This document shows positions 6,675-16,233 of a DNA stretch of 64,000 nucleotides, one piece after another (the stretch's first letter is position 1; every line of letters starts with the position of its first letter). The notes under the pieces were generated by a model. That model ran no database searches. It saw only the letters and a program-made list of their open reading frames with translations, and was not told the DNA's origin. Source of the stretch: Pedobacter kyonggii (lineage in GTDB: Bacteria > Bacteroidota > Bacteroidia > Sphingobacteriales > Sphingobacteriaceae); NCBI RefSeq assembly GCF_004310665.1, contig NZ_SIXF01000020.1, positions 34,317 to 98,316 of the forward strand. The letters run 5' to 3'. A program made the position numbers and the translations under genes.

Positions 6675-9155
6675 TTAATACGGATCTACATCAATTTGTG
6701 TAAAAATGCCTTTAAATTCTTTGGTAGCATTAAATTGGGTAAGGGTTTCTCTTAATGCGTCTTTAACTTTTTGAATGGCAGTATGCTTATCAGCTTTGAT
6801 AATGATCTGTTTGATATAAAGATTGCGAACGCGACTTACTAGAGGTTGCTCTGGACCTAAAACCCGTTTACCAAATTTTCCTTTAAGGATATTGGCCAAA
6901 GTAAATGCGGCGTGATCCAGAACATGTGAATCTTTATGTTTGATGTACAAAAATATCATTCGCGAAAACGGCGGATAAAGAAATTTCTCGCGTTCAACAA
7001 TTTCATCGCTATACATCCCCTCGTAATCATTATTTACTACTTGTTTTATGATTCGATTTTCGGCATCGTAAGTCTGAATGCAGACATTACCCTGATCAGC
7101 CCTTCTACCTGCTCTACCGGCAACCTGAGCCAGTAGCTGGAAACTTCTTTCGTAAGCACGAAAATCGGGATAGCCCAAAAGTGTATCGGCATTAATTACA
7201 CCAATAAGATTCAGGTTATCGAAATCCAATCCTTTGGCTACCATTTGTGTGCCGATTAAAATATCGGTTTTCTTCTCTTGAAAGTCGTTTAAGATCTGTT
7301 GAAGCCCATTTTTTGTCCTTGTACTATCCATGTCCAACCGGGCAATGGTAACTTCTGGGTAAAGTAACCTGAGTTCTTCTTCAATACGCTCGGTACCAAA
7401 TCCTTTTTGCTCTACATGCACCGAACCACATGCCGGACAGATATTTATGCTACTTTGTTGATAGCCACAATAATGGCAATGTAATTTGCCACTGCTTTTA
7501 TGATAGGTTAAACTTACATCGCAGTTTACACATTTTGGGGTATAACCACAGGTAGCACAGATTAGAATAGTAGCGTACCCTCTTCTGTTCTGAAATAACA
7601 CAATCTGTTCCTTTTTAGAAAGGGCCAGATCGATATCTTTGATCAATACACTCGAAAAATACGAGCTCATTGTTTTTTTCTTCGTTTCTTCCGAAATACT
7701 CACCACCTGCTGGTTTGGAAGCTGAACACCACCGAAACGCTCTTTCATCTCTACAAGCCCATACTTACCTTGTAAGGCATTATAATAACTTTCAAGTGAT
7801 GGTGTGGCAGAGCCTAAAACCACTTTGGCCTGATGCAGATAACCTAAATAAATGGCTGCATCTCTTGCCTGGTAGCGTGGCGCCGGGTCGTACTGTTTGT
7901 AAGATGGTTCGTGCTCCTCATCAACAACAATTAATTTAAGGTGTTGAAAAGGAAGAAAAACGGCCGATCGTGCACCAAGAATTACCTTATACGCACCTGT
8001 TCGTACCTTATTCCAGATTTCTACCCTTTCGCTATTGTTGAATTTAGAGTGGTATACCCCTATTGAATTACCAAAATAGCGTTTAATCCGTTCTACAATC
8101 TGTGTCGTTAAGGCAATTTCGGGCAGCAAGAACAATACCTGATCATCTGTATTTTGAATGATTTTTTCAATCAGCTTAATATAAACCTGTGTTTTTCCAG
8201 ATGCGGTAACACCATGCAGCAAAACCACCTCCTTCTCTTCAAAATATTGATTAATCTGGCCTAATGCTTTCTGCTGCCCTTCGTTCAGTTCGAAATCCAC
8301 ACTGAATTCTTCATCGTGAGCCGCCAAACGGCTAACCGGCCTTTTCATCACCACAAAAATATCTTTGTCGGTTAAAGCTTTTAATGCCGCTGGTCCACAA
8401 TTACTTTCTTCTAAAAGCTGTTCTTTAGAGATCGGCAGATTTGATTTTTGTAATTTCAGGTAAGCCAGTAAAGCGTCTAATTGTTTAGGTGCCCTATCCA
8501 AAACATTAAAAAGCTGTTTCAGATTTTCTTCATCGCTATAAAAATCATTTAATATGATGAACGATTTAAGCAATGGTTTATATTTCTGCACCACCTCCTC
8601 GGCTACCAGAATCAATTCTTTATCGAGCAAATGATTGATAATCGGATATACGGTTTTCTGCCCAAGGAGCTTGGAAACATCATTAACAGTAAGTTTCTGC
8701 TGCTGTTTCAGTGCATTAATAATGATTTCTTCCTTATCGGTAAGTTCCGTATCTTCATTGTAATCTTCACGAAGAATCAAGATCGTTTCGCTGGCCAGCT
8801 TTAAACTTGCAGGCAAAGCAGCCGCCATTACATCACCTTCATTGCACATGTAATAATTGGTCATCCATGTCCAGAATTTAAGCTGCATGGGTGTAATTAC
8901 AGGCTCAGTATCTACTACATCGATAATATATTTTGCTTCATAAACCGTTGGTGGCACGGTGCTGATGCCACTGATTAAAGCCGTATAAATTTTATGCTTT
9001 CCAAACTGGACAACCACACGTTTTCCGACGGCAACCTGATCGTTTAAATCGAAAGGTACCCGATAAGTATAGTTTTTAGCCAAAGATAATGGCAAAATAA
9101 CTTCAACAAAAAGTGTTTCTCTTTCTGCAAAAATATCGTTTTCGAAAGTATTCAT
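6675..9155 (-). CDS. priA: Primosomal replication restart helicase PriA
   Basis: The 826-residue protein contains the PriA 3' DNA-binding domain (N-terminal, FVEVILPLSLAKNYTYRVP), then SF2 helicase motifs: Walker A GVTASGKTQVY, Walker B VDEEH, motif III LGSATPS, motif VI QVAGRAGRR. The zinc-binding cysteine cluster inserted in the helicase core (CATCGYTPKC...CHYCG...CPACG) is intact. PriA recognises stalled forks and D-loops and reloads the replicative helicase. The long linker around residues 120-260 is typical for Bacteroidota. Its start codon overlaps the DUF423 stop (TAATG), so DUF423-priA are translationally coupled. Confidence 0.97.
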   Translation of the reverse strand: MNTFENDIFAERETLFVEVILPLSLAKNYTYRVPFDLNDQVAVGKRVVVQFGKHKIYTALISGISTVPPTVYEAKYIIDVVDTEPVITPMQLKFWTWMTNYYMCNEGDVMAAALPASLKLASETILILREDYNEDTELTDKEEIIINALKQQQKLTVNDVSKLLGQKTVYPIINHLLDKELILVAEEVVQKYKPLLKSFIILNDFYSDEENLKQLFNVLDRAPKQLDALLAYLKLQKSNLPISKEQLLEESNCGPAALKALTDKDIFVVMKRPVSRLAAHDEEFSVDFELNEGQQKALGQINQYFEEKEVVLLHGVTASGKTQVYIKLIEKIIQNTDDQVLFLLPEIALTTQIVERIKRYFGNSIGVYHSKFNNSERVEIWNKVRTGAYKVILGARSAVFLPFQHLKLIVVDEEHEPSYKQYDPAPRYQARDAAIYLGYLHQAKVVLGSATPSLESYYNALQGKYGLVEMKERFGGVQLPNQQVVSISEETKKKTMSSYFSSVLIKDIDLALSKKEQIVLFQNRRGYATILICATCGYTPKCVNCDVSLTYHKSSGKLHCHYCGYQQSSINICPACGSVHVEQKGFGTERIEEELRLLYPEVTIARLDMDSTRTKNGLQQILNDFQEKKTDILIGTQMVAKGLDFDNLNLIGVINADTLLGYPDFRAYERSFQLLAQVAGRAGRRADQGNVCIQTYDAENRIIKQVVNNDYEGMYSDEIVEREKFLYPPFSRMIFLYIKHKDSHVLDHAAFTLANILKGKFGKRVLGPEQPLVSRVRNLYIKQIIIKADKHTAIQKVKDALRETLTQFNATKEFKGIFTQIDVDPY

Positions 9156-9541
9156 TATTTATCTTTAAATGCCGCAAAAAAGAGCATTATCCATCCCAAT
9201 ACAAATAAAAGCCCACCAATTGGCGTTATTGGGCCAATAAATTCAGTAAATCCTAAATGCGATATGCTTCGGGTAGCCAACAAATATAACGACCCTGAAA
9301 AAAGAATGATACCGAAAGTAAAGCAGAAATAAGCGATATTAATGAGCTTGTTTCTGTAACGTGCAAAGGTAGAAAGGTACAATAATGCAAATGTATGATA
9401 GAACTGATAATCAACACCCTTTTGCCAAATTTCTAATGATGGTCCATCAATTAAGGCCTTTAGTCCATGGGCACCAAATGCGCCCAGCAAAACAGCAACA
9501 GCACCAAAAAAAGAAGCAGTAAGAATTATTCGTTTATTCAT
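9155..9541 (-). CDS. DUF423 family small membrane protein
   Basis: The 128-residue protein carries the DUF423 (YgdD-like) pattern: a hydrophobic first helix followed by GAFGAHGLKALIDGPSLEIW, the QFYHTFALL motif, and IGPITPIGGLLFVLGWIML near the end. Four transmembrane helices are predicted by eye. The function of the family is unknown. It lies immediately upstream of priA with overlapping stop and start codons. Confidence 0.9.
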   Translation of the reverse strand: MNKRIILTASFFGAVAVLLGAFGAHGLKALIDGPSLEIWQKGVDYQFYHTFALLYLSTFARYRNKLINIAYFCFTFGIILFSGSLYLLATRSISHLGFTEFIGPITPIGGLLFVLGWIMLFFAAFKDK

Positions 9542-9631
9542 AGTTATTTGCTAGTAGCAATCGCTAAATTAATAAATTGACAAAGAACTTCTCACTAATC
9601 AATGTAATAAATTAAATTTGTTGCACAGCAG

Positions 9632-11200
9632 ATGAAAAAAATCGTAATTCTAACAAGTGCATTATTTTTAGGTGTAGCCTTTATGGCCTATGTCTATTTT
9701 TCGAAATTGGGAATTGATAATGATGCGAAAGACCTGGCGCTACAATCGGCAACCAATAATGCCGCATTGGTATTTTCTTTTCAGAACGACAAAGGTTTTT
9801 ACGATATCATTGAAGGGCAACAGCTTATCCAACAGGTTTTAGGGAAGGATAAAATGAACCTTTTAAAACAGTTAAAAACAAGTATCATCGATGATAATCT
9901 CCTAAACCGATACCTGAAAGATCAGCAGGTTTATATTAGTGTGCTGCCCGACTCGAATAAAACCCTGAACTTCTTAATTACCGTACAGATACAACGTGAC
10001 AATGACATCAAAAAATTCTATGAACAGTTAAAACTTAAAAAAGCAATCAGCGAAAATGCTAAAGACCTGTACACGGTGAAGCTCAATGACAGCTTATTGG
10101 TTTATTTAGGCATACATGACCAGGTATTAACAGCTTCAACATCGCTCAAACTGATCAATGATGCCAATGTACGTTTAACAGAAAATCCCTTTACCGAGTA
10201 TATTAAGGAGAATAACCGTCAAATTAAAAATGTGCTCACCCATGTTTATATCAATTTTAACCAGGCACCCTTATTGCTCAAAAATATTATTGCAGGTAAC
10301 ATTAACGGAGAAATTGCCATTTTTAATAAGCAGAACAGTTTTGCTGTACTTAATTATAATTTTAGCAGAGAAAAAATCCTTTTCAGCGGCAATACAGAGT
10401 TAAAAGATCAGTATAATTACCTTAAACTGTTCGAAAACATTGCTGCTCAAAATACATCCATCCAAAATATCCTACCTGATAATACAGCAAACTATGCACT
10501 TTATGCTTATGATGATTACGGCAAATGGCTTAAAAAGTTGAATAGCTGGCAGGAACAGACAAAAATACTTTCAAAAAATAATGCGGTAATAAAAAAGGTA
10601 AAAGATGAATACAGAACAGATTTAAATTCGATATTCACCATTTATACAAAAAATCAATTTATTCTTTTTCAGTTAAGTACCAGCGAAAAACTAGGTGCAA
10701 TTTCATTATCAAATGGAGAAAAAGTAAAACAGTTGTTGCTTGATGTAAGTGCAGATTACAATGAAGACATTAAGCTCTTTAAATCATCTGATATCCTGTA
10801 TAGTTACTTTGGCGAACCATTTAAAAAATTCGGCAGGCCATATTATACCATTGTAGATAATAATTTGATTGTGGCCAATAATGCAAGCACAGTGCAATCA
10901 TTTCTAAATGATTATAAACATAACAGGCTCTTAATACAGACCCCACAATATTTAGATGCAGTAAATCAGATTTCAACTACTTCGAATGTGAGTTATTACA
11001 TCAACACCAAAAATTCGACAGATATTTTCAGGAACAATATTCAGCTTCCATTTTATAAACATTTGAGGGCCGATAGCGGTTTAAAAAGTTTCGACACTTT
11101 TTATTACCAGATGAGTGCAGACAAAAACAAGTTTATCACTAACTTGCTTTTAAACAAATATTTAAAGCCGGAAATACCAGATTCGTTAAGTAACCGTTAA
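9632..11200 (+). CDS. Membrane-anchored protein of unknown function (DUF3352-like)
   Basis: The 522-residue protein has one N-terminal membrane segment (about residues 5-25, IVILTSALFLGVAFMAYVYF), after which the rest appears extracytoplasmic. The body has alternating hydrophobic beta-strand segments with no obvious catalytic motif. Its pattern (anchored, a repeated KLINDANVRL-like segment, long 'score' domain) recalls DUF3352-type proteins, but I make this assignment only tentatively. A TAAATTTG at 9613-9620, matching the Bacteroidota -7 consensus TAnnTTTG, lies just before the ATG. The DUF5723 gene follows after 30 bp on the same strand, suggesting a two-gene envelope operon. Confidence 0.7.
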   Translation: MKKIVILTSALFLGVAFMAYVYFSKLGIDNDAKDLALQSATNNAALVFSFQNDKGFYDIIEGQQLIQQVLGKDKMNLLKQLKTSIIDDNLLNRYLKDQQVYISVLPDSNKTLNFLITVQIQRDNDIKKFYEQLKLKKAISENAKDLYTVKLNDSLLVYLGIHDQVLTASTSLKLINDANVRLTENPFTEYIKENNRQIKNVLTHVYINFNQAPLLLKNIIAGNINGEIAIFNKQNSFAVLNYNFSREKILFSGNTELKDQYNYLKLFENIAAQNTSIQNILPDNTANYALYAYDDYGKWLKKLNSWQEQTKILSKNNAVIKKVKDEYRTDLNSIFTIYTKNQFILFQLSTSEKLGAISLSNGEKVKQLLLDVSADYNEDIKLFKSSDILYSYFGEPFKKFGRPYYTIVDNNLIVANNASTVQSFLNDYKHNRLLIQTPQYLDAVNQISTTSNVSYYINTKNSTDIFRNNIQLPFYKHLRADSGLKSFDTFYYQMSADKNKFITNLLLNKYLKPEIPDSLSNR

Positions 11201-11230
11201 TAAGGAAATAAGCCCAGAAAACTATTTTAC

Positions 11231-12637
11231 ATGAAGAAACTTTTACTTGCGTTACTGGTATTAGCCAGCTTCGGGGTTGCAAATGCGCAACAATATGCAC
11301 TTTTTGGCACCAAAACAATGTTTGATGCCTTCGAAAATCCATCTCAAAAATCTTTCACCTTAGATTCATCACGAAGATTTTCTTCCAATTTTTTTCTACC
11401 CTATTTTGGAACAAATGCCATTAATAAAGGAAGCTCTAAGTTTGCCATAAGAAAATTAACACAGGAAGGTGTTTTTGATACAAGAAGTTTACCGATTGGT
11501 ACTGGAGAAGTGAACCATTTTTTCGAAAACAGCAATATTTATGTAGCTGCATTCAGACTTTTCAAATCTTATAAGTATCAAAAGGAGATGGGTTTTTCAT
11601 GGCAGATCAGGTCTGATGCACATATCGATTACACGAATGAAAGCCTTGCTATTTTCGATTCTTTTGAAAGATTTAACAAAGGACAGCAATATACAGGAAT
11701 ATTCGATTCTAAAGGGTATGAACAAAGTTACCATCAGTTTAGCTTTACCTACAGGGAAAACTGGAATAAAAGACTTGCTTTTGGACTAAAAGCCAGTTTA
11801 TTGAGCGGGATATTATACAACAAACTCGACATAGCTGATTCTTATTTATATATAGATCCAGATGCTTCTGCATTATTGATCGGGCTTAATGGCACCTACT
11901 CCAGCAATTTCTCGGATTTTGACGAGGTAAGTAAGAAAAACTTCTTTCCCAACTTTAAAAATCCTGGCTTATCATTAAGTTTTGGAACAAATTACACCAC
12001 TAAAAAAGGCCTGTTTTTGATGGCCAATATTAAAGATTTAGGTTTTATCTGGTGGCGGAGCAACACACAGCGCACTACTATAGATCAATCTAAAATAATT
12101 GAAAATTTAGAGGACCGATCTAATACCAACCAGGAAATAAAGGATATTTTTCTGCTTTCAGAGCAAAGTAAAAAGTTTTTGGCACCAACAAATGCCAAAC
12201 TGGATGTTTACCTATCCAAACGGTATGGATTTTACAAACCAGGATTAGCCGTTTCGAAAAACCTGTTTTACAAAGGCGGAGATGTTGCTTTTGTAAATAC
12301 TTTTATTGCCAACGATTTTTCTGGCAGTGTTACTCCATTGTATAACTTAAATGGTGTTTTTATGGTCGGGTTGCAAGGGAAATACCAGACTCCAAATTTC
12401 GAGTTGTTTATGGGTACCGATAATTTAGTGGCTACCAGTTTCCAAACTTATGGACTAATTAAAAAAAATGCTACTGTAGGCAATGGCCCCAATGGCGCTT
12501 CTTTTTATATGGGTGTAGGTATTAAATTCGGCAACGTGGTTAATCATCCGCAGTTTGCCGATGTAATACCCGGCATAAATGATAATAAAGGTGGGAGTTT
12601 CTTTAAAAGTTTGTTTTCGATCTTTAAGAGAAAATAA
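11231..12637 (+). CDS. DUF5723 family outer-membrane protein
   Basis: The 468-residue protein has a clear signal peptide (MKKLLLALLVLASFGVANAQ, cleaved near 20), followed by the region FGTKTMFDAFENPSQKSF that is typical of DUF5723 proteins. Many amphipathic beta strands (LSLSFGTNYTTKKGLFLMAN, GASFYMGVGIKFG) suggest a PorV/OmpP1-like outer-membrane barrel. The function is unknown. It follows the membrane-anchored gene at 9632 on the same strand and is convergent with tsaB, with only 5 bp between the stop codons and no room for a dedicated terminator. Confidence 0.82.
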   Translation: MKKLLLALLVLASFGVANAQQYALFGTKTMFDAFENPSQKSFTLDSSRRFSSNFFLPYFGTNAINKGSSKFAIRKLTQEGVFDTRSLPIGTGEVNHFFENSNIYVAAFRLFKSYKYQKEMGFSWQIRSDAHIDYTNESLAIFDSFERFNKGQQYTGIFDSKGYEQSYHQFSFTYRENWNKRLAFGLKASLLSGILYNKLDIADSYLYIDPDASALLIGLNGTYSSNFSDFDEVSKKNFFPNFKNPGLSLSFGTNYTTKKGLFLMANIKDLGFIWWRSNTQRTTIDQSKIIENLEDRSNTNQEIKDIFLLSEQSKKFLAPTNAKLDVYLSKRYGFYKPGLAVSKNLFYKGGDVAFVNTFIANDFSGSVTPLYNLNGVFMVGLQGKYQTPNFELFMGTDNLVATSFQTYGLIKKNATVGNGPNGASFYMGVGIKFGNVVNHPQFADVIPGINDNKGGSFFKSLFSIFKRK

Positions 12638-12642
12638 ACGGT

Positions 12643-13338
12643 TTAACCCTGTGCTTGTTGTTTTTTAGATTGCGTAACGACAAAATCTTTCAGGTAAAAA
12701 GGTTCGAAATAAGCTACATCTTCAAATTTATTGTTGCTGAAAGCTTCGTAAGCTAACCGCGACATGTATGTTGCAGCATTGAAATTGGCCTCATCAAACT
12801 TTGCATTTTGATGTGTTAAAACTTCAGCGCACTTGGCAGCCCCATCACCTAAAAAAGTAACAGTTTGCTGTGCGAGATAATCAGTAAAACTTGTTTCATC
12901 AATAATTTTTGCTTCAGTTGGCGTGATGACGTTTAAAGAACGGTCGAAAATTGAGGTATATACTTCCATTCTACGTGCATCGATCATTGGACAGATTAAA
13001 CCAGAGTAATCCGAGTTTTTCGTTAAGAAACCTGCAGCCATCATCTCAAGCGTTTCAATAGCGATTAATGGCTTATCTAGTGCATAACAGAGGCCTTTAG
13101 CTGTAGAAACACCAATACGAAGCCCCGTGTAAGACCCTGGCCCTTTACTTACCGCAACAGCATCCAATTCCTGATAACTTACACCTGCCGTTTTAAGCAC
13201 CTCATCAATGAACAGGGTTAAATTAGCAGCATGCAGGTTTTGTCCTTTTTCTTCTTTAAATGAAATCGTTTCGCCATTGATAGACAACGCTACCGAACAA
13301 ATTGAAGTAGCAGTTTCTATTTGAAGTATTTTAGCCAT
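12643..13338 (-). CDS. tsaB: tRNA threonylcarbamoyladenosine biosynthesis protein TsaB
   Basis: The 231-residue protein is an ASKHA-fold TsaB: ILQIETATSICSVALSINGE at the N-terminus, HAANLTLFID (about 36-45), and the highly conserved VSKGPGSYTGLRIGVSTAKG (about 64-83). TsaB pairs with TsaD and TsaE to transfer the threonylcarbamoyl group to A37 of ANN-decoding tRNAs. The length is normal for the family. It is single on its strand here; the other t6A genes are not in the window. Confidence 0.96.
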   Translation of the reverse strand: MAKILQIETATSICSVALSINGETISFKEEKGQNLHAANLTLFIDEVLKTAGVSYQELDAVAVSKGPGSYTGLRIGVSTAKGLCYALDKPLIAIETLEMMAAGFLTKNSDYSGLICPMIDARRMEVYTSIFDRSLNVITPTEAKIIDETSFTDYLAQQTVTFLGDGAAKCAEVLTHQNAKFDEANFNAATYMSRLAYEAFSNNKFEDVAYFEPFYLKDFVVTQSKKQQAQG

Positions 13339-13370
13339 TGCGCAAAGATAAGTAAAATGAAAGAGAAGAT

Positions 13371-13575
13371 AAGTTTGGAGTTGAGAGTTTGGCGTTTGGA
13401 GTCAATTAACCGATTTAAGCAATTAACTGGTGCAATTATTCCTCGTGACATGTCATCCTAAGCGTAGTCGAAGGATCTTTACTCGATTTTTGATTGAATT
13501 AGCTTGAAATTCGGCATCAATCCAATCCAAAAGATTCTTGCACTCGCTCAACTTCCCCTACCTCGAAACGACGAA
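13371..13575. repeat. Composite intergenic repeat downstream of yidD
   Basis: Within the 283-bp gap between tsaB and yidD, 13371-13411 repeats the AGTTTGGAGTTGAG element found at 5703. From 13450 a GTCATCCTAAGCGTAGTCGA element runs to CTCGAAACGACGA at about 13575. Both are repeat families found elsewhere in the window. No gene seen. Confidence 0.6.
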
Positions 13576-13621
13576 TGTAGTATGAACTATGACTAATGAA
13601 CAAACGAACTAATAAACCCCT

Positions 13622-13852
13622 CTAAGGAACAGGATCGTGACCATGTTTGCCCCATGGATGACAACGGCCAATGCGTTTCAGCGCGAGCCAACCACCTTTA
13701 AATGGTCCATACTTTTTAATGGCTTCTATCCCATACTGCGAGCAAGTTGGGGTAAACCTACAATTTGCGCCCAGCATTGGCGAAATGGCATATTGATACA
13801 CCTTGATTAAACCTAAAAAAAACCATCCGAAAATTTTATTGATGAATTTCAT
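13622..13852 (-). CDS. yidD: Membrane protein insertion efficiency factor YidD
   Basis: The 76-residue protein has the YidD signature: an amphipathic N-terminal helix, [20 protein letters not shown], and GRCHPWG near the C-terminus. The conserved cysteines are present. YidD sits at the inner membrane and aids YidC-dependent insertion. It overlaps the end of rnpA by 17 bp, giving the canonical rpmH-rnpA-yidD order. Confidence 0.97.
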   Translation of the reverse strand: MKFINKIFGWFFLGLIKVYQYAISPMLGANCRFTPTCSQYGIEAIKKYGPFKGGWLALKRIGRCHPWGKHGHDPVP

Positions 13853-14234
13853 TTGGCTGGATTAAATTTTGAAAACGCTTAAAAGTAGCAATCAGTTTTT
13901 TCTCGATAAAGGTAAAATCATATTTTTCTTTACCCACAAACTGAATAGAAATCAAAAGCAATCCCCTGTCGATAGGTAAAGGCATGTATAATTTATCTTG
14001 TTTATTGAGGCGATAAGCTTCGCGTATGCGGCGCTTGAGCAGATTACGGTCTACCGCCCGTTTATATCTTTTTTTAGGAACGTTGATTACCACCTGTGCT
14101 TGCACATCAGCTGGTTGATCGACAAAAAGATAGGAAATCCGAAAAGGGTATAATAAAAAAGAAGAACCGTTTTTAAACAACAGGTCTAAATGTTTCCTGC
14201 TGCATAACCGTTCTTCTTTCCTGAATGTGTACAT
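13836..14234 (-). CDS. rnpA: Ribonuclease P protein component
   Basis: The 132-residue basic protein starts [20 protein letters not shown] and carries the RNase P protein RNR motif region [18 protein letters not shown] (about residues 59-76). It is the protein cofactor for RNase P RNA in 5' maturation of tRNA precursors. It follows rpmH after a 67-bp gap and overlaps yidD by 17 bp, so the three genes are likely one transcript. Confidence 0.96.
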   Translation of the reverse strand: MYTFRKEERLCSRKHLDLLFKNGSSFLLYPFRISYLFVDQPADVQAQVVINVPKKRYKRAVDRNLLKRRIREAYRLNKQDKLYMPLPIDRGLLLISIQFVGKEKYDFTFIEKKLIATFKRFQNLIQPNEIHQ

Positions 14235-14301
14235 ATATTTTTGATTGATAACTGCAGATTTTGATCTGCCGATCCCGAATTAACGGAAAAGCAATCAAAA
14301 A

Positions 14302-14460
14302 TTATGCTTTATGCTTGCGTTCGTCAGAAACTGTTAATCTTTTTCTTCCTTTAGCACGACGTGATGCTAATACTCGTCTGCCGTTAGCTGTTGCCATTCT
14401 TTCGCGGAAGCCGTGTTTGTTTCTTCTCTTTCTTTGCGAAGGTTGGTATGTTCTTTTCAT
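14302..14460 (-). CDS. rpmH: 50S ribosomal protein L34
   Basis: A short minus-strand gene of 52 codons encodes a very basic peptide beginning [20 protein letters not shown] and ending VSDERKHKA, an unmistakable L34. Motifs HGFRERMAT and [13 protein letters not shown] are intact. It heads the rpmH-rnpA-yidD cluster. In many phyla this cluster is next to dnaA and oriC; here it is not, which is normal for Bacteroidota. Its promoter should lie in the repeat-rich gap above 14461. Confidence 0.98.
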   Translation of the reverse strand: MKRTYQPSQRKRRNKHGFRERMATANGRRVLASRRAKGRKRLTVSDERKHKA

Positions 14461-14797
14461 GACTGTATATTATCTATTGTAAAATTAAGAGGTGCAAATA
14501 TAAAGCGATTTCTCTACAAATGCAAGAGTGATTAATTATTATTTTTTCTATTTAAATGCAAATGTAATAATTCTTTTGAAAAAGATGCCCTATGGATATT
14601 TATAAATATCTGTTTGTATGTTTTATTGTTTCACCAAACGTTGCTGCGAAACGAAAATATAACTAGTTTTTCCACCCATAATCCATCCGATGCAATGTCA
14701 TTAAGTTAAGAAGAACAAAAAACATTGTCATCCTGAGGGTTAATTTATTGTATAAAAATCAATATAAATGATGTATATAATTGATTATCCCCCCAAC

Positions 14798-14992
14798 AGC
14801 CCATGCTTTCCTCGGCTCGCCGCCGCCGATGGGCTCTTTCTTTTTGGTGTCAAAAAGACCAGCACAGCTAGCTTGAATGCCGTTGAAAATATAAGGACCT
14901 ATGAAAAAACAAAAAACACCGGCTGAAAATTTTTCTTTTGAAGCTAGTAGGTTAGCTTGGGTAGTGCAGCCCGAAAAATTTGTTAGGCCGGA
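14798..14992 (+). other. Cluster of nested hairpins, possible structured RNA or palindromic repeat
   Basis: This lies in the 1038-bp gene-free stretch 14461-15498. Stems visible by eye: AGCCCAT (14798) with ATGGGCT (14829); CTTTTTG-GTGT-CAAAAAG (14840-14857), perfect; a long stem CCGGC..AAATTTTTC (14920-14936) with GAAAAATTT..GCCGG (14974-14992); and inside it AAGCTA / TAGCTT (14942-14959) and GGG / CCC. The density of perfect stems is far above background. The rest of the gap holds decayed GTAGTCGGAAGG-type repeats, copy C (15276) and a half repeat (15431). No gene is evident; a 37-codon reading frame at 14902 is best explained by the stems. Confidence 0.45.
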
Positions 14993-15275
14993 TTTAAGTA
15001 AAACGGGGATATAGTGCTACGGCCTAGCTGGACGGAAATACGAAATCGGCATAAAGCGTATATATTTAATGACTACAGAATAACGTCGGTGATAGCGTAG
15101 TCGGAAGGGAAAATGTTTTTGTTTTCAACTAAATGTCTTCGACAGGATCAGACTGACAAACGTACGCTTAACTAAACGATATTACCCCCAATGGAAGAGA
15201 GAGGTACCTAAATTAGTATCGTGAAACGGTAGAAGGGAAATGCCCCAAATAGCAGCAACGACAGCCGTAGAACAA

Positions 15276-15372
15276 ACCTGATTGGAGTGGAAATCCTTTT
15301 TGTCACCCTGTCCAAAGGACTCCTACGGAGAGCGTAGCCGAAGGGCAAAAAGATTGTAACGGAAAGCAGGGC
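15276..15372 (+). repeat. CCCG/CGGG-type hairpin element, copy C, with a nested repeat in its loop
   Basis: Left arm CCTGATTGGAGTGGAAATCC then TTTTTG; right arm CAAAAAGATTGTAACGGAAA then GCAGGG. The outer CCTG pairs with CAGG and the inner TTTTTG with CAAAAA. Between the arms, 15302-15346 holds a GTCACCCTGTCCAAAGGACT-type segment. The same segment, reverse complemented, occurs in the elements at 32231 and 45773, so a second repeat family has entered the loop. Confidence 0.55.
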
Positions 15373-15430
15373 TAACAATAATGTTAGCACTCAATTGCTT
15401 TCCAAAAAAACAAATGACTACTTAGTGAGC

Positions 15431-15480
15431 TAACATCTTCCTTGCAATGAAGACCCTGAAATAAATCCAGGGTGACGCCA
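15431..15480 (+). repeat. Family 1 repeat, right half
   Basis: TAACATCTTCCTTGC followed by GACCCTGAAATAAATCCAGG and GTGACG matches the right half of the elements at 806 and 19447. The left half is missing. Confidence 0.6.
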
Positions 15481-15498
15481 GTTATAAAACATTACTTT

Positions 15499-16233
15499 TT
15501 ACAAGCCCAGCGCGGCCTTCAATTTTACGTAACCTGTTTTACTCACCGGCAACCAGATATCAGATTTTAACAGCACTACATAACTATCTTTCTCTTTTAG
15601 CTCTATTTTGGTCACCTGGGCCAGGTTAATGATGTAAGACCTGTGGATACGGATAAACTGGCTCACATCGAGTGTTTGTTCGAAATAAGCCATGGTTTTG
15701 TTCTTATAGAAAGCACCATCAACGGTACTTAATTTCACATAATCATCATCTGCCTCTAAATAATTGATATCGGCAACAGGAATAATTTTAATTACGCCAT
15801 CTTTTTTAACCACTACCCTATTATTTTGTGCCGGACTTAAAGCTGCTGCATCCAAAACAGCCTCCGTATTTTCGATTTGATTTAATTTGTTAGGTAGTTT
15901 TTTAATGGCCGCATCAAAGCGCGATTTATCGATGGGTTTAAGCAGATAATCTACTGCATTAACCTCAAAAGCTTTAATGGCATATTCATCAAAAGCTGTA
16001 GTAAAAATTACTGCAGGTTTATCTTCAACCAGTTCGAGCATTTCGAAGCCGCTTATTTTAGGCATTTGGATATCCAGAAAAATTAAATCAGGCTTATGCA
16101 AGGTAATGGCTTTCAAACCTTCAAACCCATCACCACATTCGGCTACAATCTCTATTTCTGCATGATCTGAAAGGTAATATTTTACAATATCTCTTGCTAA
16201 AGGCTCATCATCAATTAGTATTGTTCTGATCAT
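15499..16233 (-). CDS. LytTR-family response regulator
   Basis: The 244-residue protein has an N-terminal receiver domain (residues 1-120: IRTILIDDEPLARDIV with the acidic DDE pocket, phospho-acceptor Asp in DLIFLDIQMP, Lys in VDYLLKPI) and a C-terminal LytTR DNA-binding domain (about 140-240: IPVADINYLEADDDYVKLST, FIRIHRSYIINLAQV). LytTR regulators bind direct repeats through beta strands. It overlaps the histidine kinase gene by 23 bp and is the last gene of the four-gene operon starting at 18397, so it is its cognate output. Confidence 0.96.
   Translation of the reverse strand: MIRTILIDDEPLARDIVKYYLSDHAEIEIVAECGDGFEGLKAITLHKPDLIFLDIQMPKISGFEMLELVEDKPAVIFTTAFDEYAIKAFEVNAVDYLLKPIDKSRFDAAIKKLPNKLNQIENTEAVLDAAALSPAQNNRVVVKKDGVIKIIPVADINYLEADDDYVKLSTVDGAFYKNKTMAYFEQTLDVSQFIRIHRSYIINLAQVTKIELKEKDSYVVLLKSDIWLPVSKTGYVKLKAALGL

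Noticed and set aside
14902-15015. 37-codon open frame (MKKQKTPAENFSFEASRLAW...)
   Set aside because: It spans the arms of the perfect hairpins at 14920-14992, and its codons are explained by those stems; no family resemblance.
14302-15498. Replication origin next to rpmH-rnpA
   Set aside because: No dnaA gene and no cluster of DnaA boxes is visible; the rpmH cluster is not tied to oriC in Bacteroidota.
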